From an uncultured Clostridia bacterium (GTDB taxonomy: Bacteria; Bacillota; Clostridia; TANB77; CAG-508), in assembly GCA_947594845.1 (NCBI GenBank), contig CANQEI010000002.1, positions 62,001 through 126,000 of the forward strand: a stretch of DNA of 64,000 nt, in the 5' to 3' direction. A program made the translations under genes and the position numbers. Positions within the stretch are counted from its first letter, which is position 1; every line of letters starts with the position of its first letter. The notes beneath the pieces were generated by a model. It was given only the letters and a program-made list of their open reading frames with translations, was not told where the DNA came from and ran no database searches. Below are positions 54,246 through 62,707 of the stretch, one piece after another.

Positions 54246-55175
54246 ATGCCATTAGTTACAACTAAAGAAATGTTTGAAAAATCAATGAAAGAGCATTACG
54301 CAATAGGAGCGTTTAATATTAATAATATGGAATTTATACAGGCAATTACAGAAGCTGCAAATGAAGCTAAATCACCTGTTATATTACAAGTTTCATCAAG
54401 TGCTATTAAATATGCTGGATTAAAATATTTAATGAAAATGGTAGAAGCAGCAGTAGAAGAAAATGATATTCCTATAGCACTTCATTTAGACCATGGACCA
54501 GATTTTGAAACTTGCAAAATGTGTATAGATGCAGGTTTTACTTCTGTTATGATTGACGGATCTAAATATGATTTTGAAGAAAATGTAAGCTTAACTAAAA
54601 AAGTAGTTGATTATGCTCATTCAAAAGGCGTTGTTGTAGAAGCTGAGCTTGGAAAATTAGCAGGAATAGAAGATGAAGTAAATGTTAGTTCAAATGATGC
54701 AATGTATACAGATCCAGATCAGGCAGAAGAATTTGTAAAGAGAACAGGATGCGATTCTCTAGCAATAGCAATAGGAACAAGTCACGGAGCATACAAATTT
54801 AAAGGAGAAGCTAAATTAAGATTTGACATATTAGCAAAGATAAAAGAAAAATTGCCAAATACACCAATTGTATTACATGGTGCATCATCTGTTATTCCAA
54901 AATTAGTTGAAATGTGCAATGAAAATGGAGGAAATATACCTGGAGCAAAAGGATGTCCAAATGAAATGTTAAAAGAAGCTGGAGAAAAAGGAGTTTCAAA
55001 AATAAATGTAGATACTGATTTAAGATTAGCAATGACAGCTCAAATTAGAAGAGTATTTAATGAAGATCCTTCTATATTTGATCCTAGAAAATATCTAGGA
55101 GAAGCTAGAAAAGAAATAAAATCAACAGTATTAGACAAAATAAATAATGTATTTTGTTCAGCAAATAAAGCTTAG
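54246..55175 (+). CDS. fba: Fructose-bisphosphate aldolase, class II
   Basis: Zinc enzyme that cleaves fructose 1,6-bisphosphate in glycolysis and runs in reverse for gluconeogenesis. Motifs: AIGAFNINNMEFIQA, zinc ligand region ALHLDHGPDFETC, the VEAELGKLAGIED zinc segment, AIAIGTSHGAYKF and LHGASSV. KINVDTDLRLA marks the C-terminus. 309 residues. AAGGAGG site, own promoter and terminator. Acts on the product of the phosphofructokinase at 44.6 kb. Confidence 0.95.
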   Translation: MPLVTTKEMFEKSMKEHYAIGAFNINNMEFIQAITEAANEAKSPVILQVSSSAIKYAGLKYLMKMVEAAVEENDIPIALHLDHGPDFETCKMCIDAGFTSVMIDGSKYDFEENVSLTKKVVDYAHSKGVVVEAELGKLAGIEDEVNVSSNDAMYTDPDQAEEFVKRTGCDSLAIAIGTSHGAYKFKGEAKLRFDILAKIKEKLPNTPIVLHGASSVIPKLVEMCNENGGNIPGAKGCPNEMLKEAGEKGVSKINVDTDLRLAMTAQIRRVFNEDPSIFDPRKYLGEARKEIKSTVLDKINNVFCSANKA

Positions 55176-55189
55176 ATATAAAACATAAA

Positions 55190-55225
55190 AAATTAAAGGT
55201 ACAATTTTTGTACCTTTAATTTTTT
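55190..55225. terminator. Bidirectional terminator between fba and smpB
   Basis: AAATTAAAGGTACA / TGTACCTTTAATTT, a 14-bp perfect stem with a five-base loop and T6. It overlaps the smpB stop codon and can stop both transcripts. Confidence 0.85.
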
Positions 55226-55665
55226 GAATAATGCCTTTTTATAAACATTTCAGCATCCTTTTTCTTTAAATCTTCACGTTTATCGTAAAGCTTTTTTCCT
55301 TTTCCTATACCTAGACTTAATTTTAAATTTTTACCTTTAAAATATACAGAAATAGGGATTAAAGAAAAACCTTGTTGTTTAACTAATCCTATTAATTTAT
55401 TTATTTCACTACGATGAAGTAATAACTTTCTTGTACGTAAAGGATCTTTATTATAAATGTTTCCAAATTCATAAGGACTAATATGTATACCATATGCAAA
55501 AACTTCACCGTTCTTGATTATTGAATAAGAATCCTTTAAATTGATTTTACCATTTCTAACAGATTTTATTTCAGTGCCAGTAAGTTCAATACCAACTTCA
55601 ATTGTATCTTTTATTTCATAATTATGGTATGCATTAGGATTTTTTGCAACTAATTTTATATCCAT
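55216..55665 (-). CDS. smpB: SsrA-binding protein SmpB
   Basis: Binds tmRNA and brings it to stalled ribosomes for tagging and rescue. N-terminus DIKLVAKNPNAYHNYEI, then GIELTGTEIKSVRNGKINLKDSY, and the C-terminal tail GIGKGKKLYDKREDLKKKD that enters the mRNA channel. 149 residues. The start at 55665 (AAAGGGT upstream) gives the usual N-terminus; the frame opens 12 codons earlier. The ssrA gene, often next to smpB, is not seen here. Tagged proteins are degraded by ClpXP (24-26 kb). Confidence 0.96.
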   Translation of the reverse strand: MDIKLVAKNPNAYHNYEIKDTIEVGIELTGTEIKSVRNGKINLKDSYSIIKNGEVFAYGIHISPYEFGNIYNKDPLRTRKLLLHRSEINKLIGLVKQQGFSLIPISVYFKGKNLKLSLGIGKGKKLYDKREDLKKKDAEMFIKRHYSKN

Positions 55666-55798
55666 AAAATACCCTTTCATATCTAAAATAATGCAAAACA
55701 ATTATAGCACTATAAAAAATAATAATCAAACAATAATAGTGCTTTAAGTTATTCGAAAAAATAAATTTTAAGAAAAACAAAAAACACTATTATTATTT

Positions 55799-56221
55799 TT
55801 AATGTTTAGAATTATTTGAACTAGCTGCATAATACCAAACAAGAGCAATTATAAGAACTGCAATGACTGCAAGCATAATCCACATCCACATAGTTGCATT
55901 ATTTGAAGCAGTAGCAGTAACATCTTCTGCATTTGTTTTTGTAGTATTATAATCACCTGTTAGATTTTCTGTTGTATCAGAATTTACAGTATTATCAGCA
56001 TCTTCAACAATATTTCCAGCTTCATTTCCAACATCTTCTACAACATTTCCAACAGCATCCCCAGCGTCTTCTACAGTATTTCCAACTGCTTCTCCAGCCT
56101 TTTCAGCTGTATTACCGACGGCATTCATTCCATTTTCCACTTCATTAGCAGCAAAACAAACAGAAGCTATAGAAAACATTAGAATTAAAACTAGAGAAAA
56201 AATAAAAATTTTATTTTTCAT
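55799..56221 (-). CDS. Exported membrane protein with 11-residue amphipathic repeats
   Basis: 140 residues. A signal peptide (about 1-24, ending CFAAN) is followed by about four 11-residue repeats built on AVGNTVEDAGD (about 33-78), then a Thr/Asn-rich stretch and a C-terminal TM helix (about 109-130, MWMWIMLAVIAVLIIALVWY) with a short tail. The repeats resemble LEA or apolipoprotein-type amphipathic helices and may lie on membrane or wall. Function unknown. ATGGAGG precedes the ATG. It shares its layout with the next minus-strand gene. Confidence 0.6.
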   Translation of the reverse strand: MKNKIFIFSLVLILMFSIASVCFAANEVENGMNAVGNTAEKAGEAVGNTVEDAGDAVGNVVEDVGNEAGNIVEDADNTVNSDTTENLTGDYNTTKTNAEDVTATASNNATMWMWIMLAVIAVLIIALVWYYAASSNNSKH

Positions 56222-56292
56222 AATAAACCTCCATAATAATTTGATGTTCTAAAGTTATTATGAACAAATAAAATTAAATTATTCAAAAGAAA

Positions 56293-56317
56293 AAAGGATG
56301 CTTTAAAAGCATCCTTT
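56293..56317 (-). terminator. Terminator of the gene at 56328
   Basis: AAAGGATGCT / AGCATCCTTT, a 10-bp perfect stem with a five-base loop. Followed on the minus strand by TTTTCTTTT. Confidence 0.75.
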
Positions 56318-56327
56318 AAAAAATTAT

Positions 56328-56669
56328 CTACCTATTTATTCTAATCAAAATTGCTATCGAAAGAAATATAATTAAAACACCAACAGCAATTAGAATAATT
56401 GACAAAATATTTGAAATTCCTAAACTTGTGTTATCAATTCCAGAAGTGGTAGTAGTCGAAACTGAAGTAGACTTAGCATTTGAAGTAGTTTGATCCATAA
56501 CTCTATTATCTGTTGATGGAGAAGTAGTCTCTGTAGGAGCAGTATTTGAAGCTTCATTGGTTGGTTCTTCATCATCAGGAGCATTATCTGTTGCCAAAAC
56601 TACATTGCAAAGCATTAATGATAGAACTAGTATTAAAAATAATAATTTTTTCAATTTTAACATTTTCAT
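56328..56669 (-). CDS. Small exported Thr/Ser-rich membrane protein
   Basis: 113 residues, unrecognised. Signal peptide (about 1-25, LLFLILVLSLMLCNVVLA), an acidic then Thr/Ser/Asn-rich stretch (about 26-80) and a C-terminal TM helix (about 84-109) with a basic end RINR. The start at 56669 is set by AAAGGA four bases upstream; a second ATG lies two codons later. The build is the same as the gene at 55799, without clear repeats, so both may be stalk-like surface proteins. Confidence 0.6.
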   Translation of the reverse strand: MKMLKLKKLLFLILVLSLMLCNVVLATDNAPDDEEPTNEASNTAPTETTSPSTDNRVMDQTTSNAKSTSVSTTTTSGIDNTSLGISNILSIILIAVGVLIIFLSIAILIRINR

Positions 56670-56815
56670 CAGTTCCTTTCTTATATTATACGAAAAGATA
56701 TATATAATCATACACAATAAAAATAAAAAAGTCTAGTATAAAAAAATTATTTTATTATAATATTAGTATATCAAAAAATAAATAAAGAAAAACTAAAATA
56801 ACATTGAATAAAAAG

Positions 56816-56844
56816 TTGTAAAAGAAAAATGTTTGGTATATAAT
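56816..56844 (+). promoter_or_regulatory. Sigma-A promoter of the manganese export unit
   Basis: TTGTAA, exactly 17 bases, TATAAT. The predicted start, near 56851, coincides with the beginning of the riboswitch. Confidence 0.82.
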
Positions 56845-56849
56845 TCAAA

Positions 56850-56968
56850 AAGATGAGGGAGTAATTAGCATATAATATGTAATATAACCAACAACTCGAT
56901 TAAAAATCTGGTTATATTTTAAATAATAAGACTCATTTGCAAAATTTTAGTTGCAAAGAGTCTTTTTT
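56850..56968 (+). promoter_or_regulatory. yybP-ykoY-type (Mn2+) riboswitch with terminator
   Basis: The leader begins GATGAGGGAGTA and closes with TAATAAGACTCATTT, matching the conserved GGGGAGUA and AAGACC strands of the yybP-ykoY manganese riboswitch. P1 pairs ATGAG (56853-56857) with CTCAT (56932-56936), and the interior has AACCAACAACTCG / TCTGGTT arms. The terminator AAGACTC (56928-56934) / GAGTCTT (56958-56964), extended by TTTGCAA/TTGCAAA and T6, uses the 3' strand of P1. The two folds exclude each other: with Mn2+ bound, P1 forms and transcription continues. This accounts for the 321-base gap before the ATPase gene. Confidence 0.8.
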
Positions 56969-57038
56969 CTATAAAATAAAAAACTTATTACATAAAAATT
57001 AAGACTCTGAATAATATTTTTTAAGGAGGCAAGAAAAG

Positions 57039-59675
57039 TTGAAAGAATATTTAAAGAGTGCAGAAGATGTTCTAAAAGAAGTTAATTCAACAACAAATGG
57101 TATTAAGGAAAGTGAGGCAAGAGAACGACTTGAAAAAAATGGGCTAAATAAATTAAAAGAACTACCAAGAGATGGTATGATTAAAAAATTTTTTAAGTCG
57201 CTAATGGATCCAATGATTATAATGCTGCTAGCAGCTGCTGCTATTTCTGCAGTTACAGCAGCAATAAGTGGAGATTCTTTCACAGATGTATTTATTATAT
57301 TATTTGTAGTAATAATTAATACTATTCTAGGAATGATTCAAGAAAGCAAAGCAGAGCATGCAATCGATTCATTAATGGAAATGACAAAAGCATCTTCAAA
57401 AGTAATTAGAGATGGTACAATTAAAAATGTAAAAAGTGAAGATTTAGTAGTTGGCGATGTTATCGTTTTAGAAGCAGGAGATGCAATTCCAGCAGATTGC
57501 CGAATCCTAGAATCATTTAGTATGAAGGTAGAAGAAGCAGCATTAACAGGAGAATCTATACCTGTAACTAAGATGGTAGATATGATAAACTTAAAAGAAA
57601 ATACACTAGATATACCTTTAGGCGATAGAACTAATATGTTATACAGTGGAAGTACTTTAAGTTATGGAAGAGGAAAAGCAGTAGTTGTTGCAACAGGAAT
57701 GGACACTGAAATGGGAAAAATAGCGGACGCATTACAGAATGCAGAAGAAGGAAAAACGCCTCTTCAAAAAAAGATGTCAGAAATTTCAAAAGTACTTACT
57801 AAACTTGTTGTAATAATAAGTGTATTTGTATTTATATTTGGAATAATTAAAAGTGGTGATTTTTCAGGAAAACATATATTAGATACATTTTTAGTTGCAG
57901 TAGCTTTGGCTGTTGCAGCAATTCCAGAGGGATTACCTGCAGTTGTAACAATCGTACTTTCAATGGGTGTTACATCAATGTCTAAAAGACAAGCTTTGAT
58001 AAGAAAATTAAGTGCAGTAGAAACATTAGGATGCACACAAGTAATATGTACAGATAAAACAGGAACATTAACTCAAAATAAGATGACTGTAGTAGAAACA
58101 GAAACGTCAAATAAAAAACTATTAGCTGAAGCAATGGCATTATGCTCAGATGCAGAAATTGGAAAAGAGGATAAAGAAGCAATTGGAGAACCTACAGAAG
58201 CTGCTCTTGTAAATTTTGCAAATAAATTAGGACTTCCAAAATATAAATTAGAAGAAGAAGCACCAAGAATTGGCGAAGTACCATTTGACTCAATCAGAAA
58301 AATGATGACAACAGTTCATAAAAAGGAAGATAAGATTATACAATATACAAAAGGTGCATGCGAAATCTTACTAGAAAGATCATCAGGATTTTTAAAAGAT
58401 GGAAAAGTTGTGCCTATGACTGATGAATTAAAATCAGAAATAAAAAAACAAAATAAAACATTTGCTGATAAAGCATTACGTGTATTAGGTGTTGCATACA
58501 GAGAACATAATGAAGAACCTCAAAAATATGAAACAGATACATTAGAAAAAGATTTAATTTTTATAGGTTTTGTTGGAATGATAGATCCTTGCAGACCAGA
58601 GGTATACAATGCAATAAATAATTGCAGAAGTGCAGGAATTAGAGTTGTAATGATTACAGGTGATCATATAGATACTGCAGCTGCAATAGGAAAAGACTTA
58701 AAAATAATAAATGATTCATCAGAAGCTATTGTTGGAGCAGAACTAGATAATTTATCAGATGAAGAACTAGTAAAAGTGGTAAAGCAACATTCAGTATTTG
58801 CAAGAGTACAGCCAGAACATAAAACCAAAATAGTAAAAGCTTTGAAATCTCAAGAACTTGTAGTAGCAATGACTGGAGACGGTGTAAATGATGCTCCATC
58901 AATAAAAGAAGCTGATATTGGAATTAGCATGGGAATCACAGGAACTGATGTTACTAAAGGTGCATCAGATATGGTATTAGCTGATGATAATTTTGCAACA
59001 ATAGTAAATGCAGTTGAAGAAGGAAGAAAAATATATGATAACATTAGGAAAGTTTTACAATTTCAACTTGCAACAAATGCTGCAGAAGTTATATATGTTT
59101 TCTTTGCATCTGCAATTGGTGTAACAATAATAACACCAGCACAATTATTGTGGATAAATATGGTTACAGACAGTACACCTGGATTAGCACTAGGCATGGA
59201 AAAAGCAGAAGAAAAATTAATGTCAAGAAAACCACGTAATTCAAATGAAAGTATATTTGCTAATGGAACCGGATTTGCAACCGTAATACATGGTTTGATA
59301 ATGGCAATATTAGTAATTGTTTCTTTCTTTATGGGACAATACGTACAAAATGGAAATTATGGATTTTTTGCATCAGCAGATGGAATGACAATGGCTTTCT
59401 TAACAGCAAACTTCATAGAAATTTTTTATGCAATTTGTATGAGATCACAAAAAGAATCTTTATTAAAAATGAAAACAAGAAATAAATGGTTAGCTGCTTC
59501 ATTTGTGTTAAGTGTGATTTTAACTATTGGAGTAATATATATTCCAATATTATCAAGCTGGTTTGGATTAACTTCAATTTCTTTAAAAGAATTAGGAATA
59601 GCTTTTGGTTTAGCATTTATAATAGTACCAATAATCGAAATTTTAAAATTTTTCCAAAGAAAAATAAAAAATTAA
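57039..59675 (+). CDS. P-type cation-transporting ATPase (P2A type), likely Mn2+/Ca2+ export
   Basis: 878 residues. N-terminal cation-ATPase domain, TGES actuator loop in ALTGESIPV, AAIPEGLPAVVTIVLSMG in M4, phosphorylated Asp339 in CTDKTGTLTQNKMT, ITGDHIDTAAAIGKD, TGDGVNDAPSIKEADIGISMG, and M5-M6 with WINMVTDSTPGLALGME. This is the SERCA/PMR1-like class. The riboswitch upstream and mntP downstream point to manganese, with calcium possible. TTG start at 57039 with AAGGAGG 9 bases before it. The Lactococcus yoaB ATPase is a known gene under the same riboswitch class. Confidence 0.9.
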   Translation: MKEYLKSAEDVLKEVNSTTNGIKESEARERLEKNGLNKLKELPRDGMIKKFFKSLMDPMIIMLLAAAAISAVTAAISGDSFTDVFIILFVVIINTILGMIQESKAEHAIDSLMEMTKASSKVIRDGTIKNVKSEDLVVGDVIVLEAGDAIPADCRILESFSMKVEEAALTGESIPVTKMVDMINLKENTLDIPLGDRTNMLYSGSTLSYGRGKAVVVATGMDTEMGKIADALQNAEEGKTPLQKKMSEISKVLTKLVVIISVFVFIFGIIKSGDFSGKHILDTFLVAVALAVAAIPEGLPAVVTIVLSMGVTSMSKRQALIRKLSAVETLGCTQVICTDKTGTLTQNKMTVVETETSNKKLLAEAMALCSDAEIGKEDKEAIGEPTEAALVNFANKLGLPKYKLEEEAPRIGEVPFDSIRKMMTTVHKKEDKIIQYTKGACEILLERSSGFLKDGKVVPMTDELKSEIKKQNKTFADKALRVLGVAYREHNEEPQKYETDTLEKDLIFIGFVGMIDPCRPEVYNAINNCRSAGIRVVMITGDHIDTAAAIGKDLKIINDSSEAIVGAELDNLSDEELVKVVKQHSVFARVQPEHKTKIVKALKSQELVVAMTGDGVNDAPSIKEADIGISMGITGTDVTKGASDMVLADDNFATIVNAVEEGRKIYDNIRKVLQFQLATNAAEVIYVFFASAIGVTIITPAQLLWINMVTDSTPGLALGMEKAEEKLMSRKPRNSNESIFANGTGFATVIHGLIMAILVIVSFFMGQYVQNGNYGFFASADGMTMAFLTANFIEIFYAICMRSQKESLLKMKTRNKWLAASFVLSVILTIGVIYIPILSSWFGLTSISLKELGIAFGLAFIIVPIIEILKFFQRKIKN

Positions 59676-59702
59676 AAAATATATAAACATTTTGGAGAAA
59701 TA

Positions 59703-60275
59703 ATGCATATATTTGAAATTATAATTATAAGCATAGGCTTGGCAATGGATTCCTGCACAGTATCAATATGTACAGGGATGGCTATGAAGAAAATTAACAT
59801 AAAAAAAGCATTGGTAATTAGCTTTTGGTTTGGACTTTTCCAAGCATCTATGCCTATAATAGGATATTTTTTAGGAACAACATTTTCAAATTTAATAGAC
59901 CAAGTAGATCACTTTATTGCCTTTTTTATTTTGCTAGTTATAGGAATAGGAATGATAAAGGAAAATAAAGAAACTTCAATTATTAGTGATAATCTAACAT
60001 TGAAAAATATAATTGTGCTTGCCATAGCAACAAGTATAGATGCATTAGCGATAGGAATAACATTTTCATTTTTCAAAACAAATATAAAAAGTGCATTTTT
60101 TTGCATAGGAATAATAACGTTTATATTATCATTAATAGGTAATATTTCAGGAAGTGTACTTGTAAATAAAATTTTAAGCAAAAACAAAGTAGATAAATCT
60201 ATTTCATCAATAGGAGGAATAATACTAATATCAATAGGAACAAAGATTTTATTGGAACATTTAGGAATATTATAA
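59703..60275 (+). CDS. mntP: Manganese efflux pump MntP
   Basis: 190 residues, six TM helices. Duplicated family motifs AMDSCTVSICTGM (about 14) and TSIDALAIGITF (about 113) carry the conserved Asp pair of MntP. It lies 27 bases after the ATPase gene and should share its Mn2+-switched transcript; in E. coli mntP itself is under a yybP-ykoY riboswitch. TTTGGAG site before ATG. The proximity of two exporters suggests a manganese-detoxification unit. Confidence 0.93.
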   Translation: MHIFEIIIISIGLAMDSCTVSICTGMAMKKINIKKALVISFWFGLFQASMPIIGYFLGTTFSNLIDQVDHFIAFFILLVIGIGMIKENKETSIISDNLTLKNIIVLAIATSIDALAIGITFSFFKTNIKSAFFCIGIITFILSLIGNISGSVLVNKILSKNKVDKSISSIGGIILISIGTKILLEHLGIL

Positions 60276-60336
60276 CAAAACTTGAAAGAAAATAATTTTT
60301 TTGATACTATAAGTAAAAATATAATTGGAGAAAAAA

Positions 60337-60690
60337 ATGGAACATTGGAGTGTAGAAGACTATAAAAATTTTACTAATCAGGATAAAATAAAAAAGGCCA
60401 AATATAGAGCTAACAAAACTTCGATAGATGGTCATACATTTGACAGTCAAAAAGAAGCAAATTACTATTGTGAACTAAAAAATAGATTACAAGCAAAAGA
60501 TATAAAAGGCTTTTGCATTCAGCCAATTTTTATATTGGCAGCAGGGCTAAAATATAAACCAGATTTTATAGTATTTAATAATGATGGAACTAGTGAAATA
60601 ATAGATGTTAAAGGTTTTAAAACGAAAGAATATATTGCTAAGAAAAAATTCTTTGAAGAAAAATTTAATTTAAAAATTAAGGAAATATAA
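60337..60690 (+). CDS. DUF1064 PD-(D/E)xK nuclease-like protein
   Basis: 117 residues. SIDGHTFDSQKEANYYCELK (with a conserved Glu), then AAGLKYKPDFIVF and SEIIDVKGFKTKEY: the E...PD...DxK arrangement of PD-(D/E)xK nucleases, matching DUF1064, a family mostly seen in phages of Bacillota. TTGGAG 7 bases before the ATG at 60337; an in-frame start 12 bases earlier overlaps it. It stands alone, with no phage genes nearby, so it is probably a stray acquired gene. Activity untested. Confidence 0.72.
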   Translation: MEHWSVEDYKNFTNQDKIKKAKYRANKTSIDGHTFDSQKEANYYCELKNRLQAKDIKGFCIQPIFILAAGLKYKPDFIVFNNDGTSEIIDVKGFKTKEYIAKKKFFEEKFNLKIKEI

Positions 60691-60710
60691 TTTAATTAAA
60701 ATAATAGAAT

Positions 60711-60742
60711 AAAAAGAAAGTATAAATCTACTTTCTTTTTTA
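60711..60742 (+). terminator. Intrinsic terminator after the DUF1064 gene
   Basis: AAAAAGAAAGTA / TACTTTCTTTTT, a 12-bp stem with a six-base loop, followed by T-rich sequence. Confidence 0.85.
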
Positions 60743-60759
60743 TCTAATGGGAGGTATCT

Positions 60760-61395
60760 ATGAAAGTTTTATTAGTAAATGGAAGTCCACATGAAAAAGG
60801 ATGTACTTATACAGCACTTTCAGAAGTGGCTAAAACTTTAAAAGAAGAAAATATCGAAAGTGAAATATTTTGGATTGGAACAAAAACAATTTCAGGTTGT
60901 ATAGCATGTAAAAAATGTGCAGAAATTGGAAAATGTGTATTTAATGATACAGTAAATGAATTTGCTGAAAAGGCAAAAGAATTCGATGCATTTATTTTTG
61001 GAACACCAGTACACTATGCAGCAGCATCAGGCTCTATGACATCATTTATGGATAGAAGTTTTTATTCAATTTCATCAAGTGGCAAATCAGAATATCTTAG
61101 ATATAAGCCAGCTGCATGTGTAATATCAGCTAGAAGAGCTGGAACAACAGCTACATACGACCAGATAAACAAATATTTTGGTATAACAGAAATGCCTATA
61201 ATATCATCAAGATATTGGAACATGGTACATGGAAATACACCTGAAGAAGTAAAAAAGGATGAAGAAGGTTTACAATCAATGAGAATACTTGCTAGAAATA
61301 TGGCATATTACTTAAAATGCATAGAATGCGGAAGAAAAGAAGGTATAGAATTACCTAAAAGAGAAAAAATAACTTTTACAAATTTTATAAAATAA
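60760..61395 (+). CDS. Flavodoxin-fold NAD(P)H reductase (iron-sulfur flavoprotein-like)
   Basis: 211 residues. FMN-binding N-terminus KVLLVNGSPHEKGCTYTAL, and a Cys motif GCIACKKCAEIGKC near residue 47 that in related iron-sulfur flavoproteins binds a [4Fe-4S] cluster. FGTPVHYAAASGSMTSFMDR matches the NADPH-dependent FMN reductase family. Cytoplasmic electron carrier typical of anaerobes; partner unknown. GGGAGG site before ATG, directly after the terminator at 60711. Confidence 0.85.
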   Translation: MKVLLVNGSPHEKGCTYTALSEVAKTLKEENIESEIFWIGTKTISGCIACKKCAEIGKCVFNDTVNEFAEKAKEFDAFIFGTPVHYAAASGSMTSFMDRSFYSISSSGKSEYLRYKPAACVISARRAGTTATYDQINKYFGITEMPIISSRYWNMVHGNTPEEVKKDEEGLQSMRILARNMAYYLKCIECGRKEGIELPKREKITFTNFIK

Positions 61396-61461
61396 TAAGA
61401 ATATTGGATTTTAATAAAAAAGTATGGTAATATATAGCTGATAAGTAGAGGGGGAATATAG

Positions 61462-61872
61462 TTGGAAACTTACAAACATAAGGTACATTATTATGAAACA
61501 GATAAAATGGGAATAGTACATCATTCTAATTACATTAGATGGCTAGAAGAAGCAAGAGTATATGCAATGGACAAAATGGGATACAGTTTTCATAGGTTAG
61601 AAGAAGAAGGACTATTATCACCTGTATTATCATATAATATTGAAATTAAGCATAGTACAACATTTGATGATATAGTAGAAATTATTCCAAAAGTAAAATC
61701 TTATAATAGTGTAAAATTAGAAATGAAATACGAAATAAAGTTAAATGATAAAATTATTGCAATAGGCAATACAAAACATTGTTTTACTAATCAACATGGT
61801 TTACCACAAAGACTAAATAAAACTTTACCAGAATTGGACGATAAATTAAAAAAAGAATTATTAAATAAGTAG
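61462..61872 (+). CDS. YbgC/FadM-type acyl-CoA thioesterase
   Basis: 136-residue hot-dog fold protein. VHYYETDKMGIVHHSNYIRW carries the catalytic Asp of the 4-hydroxybenzoyl-CoA thioesterase family, followed by WLEEARVYAMDKMGYSF. The substrate is not predictable. TTG start preceded by AGAGGGGGA. A possible promoter TTGGAT, 18 bases, TAATAT lies at 61404-61433. The ABC exporter permease begins 12 bases later, so they may be co-transcribed. Confidence 0.82.
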   Translation: METYKHKVHYYETDKMGIVHHSNYIRWLEEARVYAMDKMGYSFHRLEEEGLLSPVLSYNIEIKHSTTFDDIVEIIPKVKSYNSVKLEMKYEIKLNDKIIAIGNTKHCFTNQHGLPQRLNKTLPELDDKLKKELLNK

Positions 61873-61884
61873 AAAGAATTATAA

Positions 61885-62691
61885 ATGAAGACTATAATTA
61901 ATATTTTAAAGGAAGAAATTAAATATAGAGATCAAATTTTTAGACTTGCCCAAATAGACTTAAAGAAAACGTATAGGGAATGTGCTATAGGATGGGCATG
62001 GGCAATAATTAGACCTACAATAACTATACTTGTATATTGGATTACTTTTACATTTGGACTAAGAGTAGGAAAAGATGTTAATGGATATTCATACTTTTTA
62101 TGGATAGTAACAGGTATAATTCCATGGTTTTATATGAACGATATGTTAGTAGCAGGAACTGAATCAATATATAATTATAGAAATCTAGTAACCAAAACTA
62201 AATTTCCACTATCAGGAATTCCAATATTTGTAAGTATTTCAAAATTTATAGTGTTTTTAATTTTAATAACTATATCAATAGTAATTTTTATATTATTTGG
62301 TCATTTTATTGATTTGTATATATTTCAAATAATATTTTATGCACTATTAATGTTTATGTTTTTTACTACATTTGGAATAACAGCTTCACTATTAGGAGCG
62401 ATAAGTAGAGATTTTTCAGCATTTATACGATCTATGATAACACCTATTTTTTGGGTATCAGGAATCTTATGGAACACAGACAATATCACAAACTTTTGGG
62501 GAAAATTATTTTTTAAATTAAATCCAATTACATTTTTTGTTAATGGATTTAGAGATTGCTTTATATACAAAATTCCGATTTGGAAAAAAGGAGAAGAATT
62601 AGCAATTTTTGCAATAATATTTATACTTTTAATTTTTATTACTGCATGGATATATAAAAAACTAAGAAAAGAAGTTCCAGATGTCTTATAG
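61885..62691 (+). CDS. ABC-2 permease of a polysaccharide/teichoic-acid exporter (TagG/Wzm-like)
   Basis: 268 residues with six TM helices and the N-terminal cytoplasmic segment FRLAQIDLKKTYRECAIGWAW typical of O-antigen and teichoic-acid exporters. SYFLWIVTGIIPWFYMNDML and NPITFFVNGFRDCF are family hallmarks. It pairs with the ATPase gene 16 bases downstream. The nature of the glycan is unknown, and no glycosyltransferase cluster is visible before the window ends. The ribosome-binding site is weak (AAAGAATT), suggesting coupling to the thioesterase gene. Confidence 0.88.
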   Translation: MKTIINILKEEIKYRDQIFRLAQIDLKKTYRECAIGWAWAIIRPTITILVYWITFTFGLRVGKDVNGYSYFLWIVTGIIPWFYMNDMLVAGTESIYNYRNLVTKTKFPLSGIPIFVSISKFIVFLILITISIVIFILFGHFIDLYIFQIIFYALLMFMFFTTFGITASLLGAISRDFSAFIRSMITPIFWVSGILWNTDNITNFWGKLFFKLNPITFFVNGFRDCFIYKIPIWKKGEELAIFAIIFILLIFITAWIYKKLRKEVPDVL

Positions 62692-62707
62692 AAAGGATTA
62701 AATTACT

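Noticed and set aside
54246-55175. Tagatose-bisphosphate aldolase instead of fructose-bisphosphate aldolase
   Set aside because: Both share the class II fold, but the single-gene context with its own strong promoter and the length fit the glycolytic enzyme better; the distinction is not absolute.
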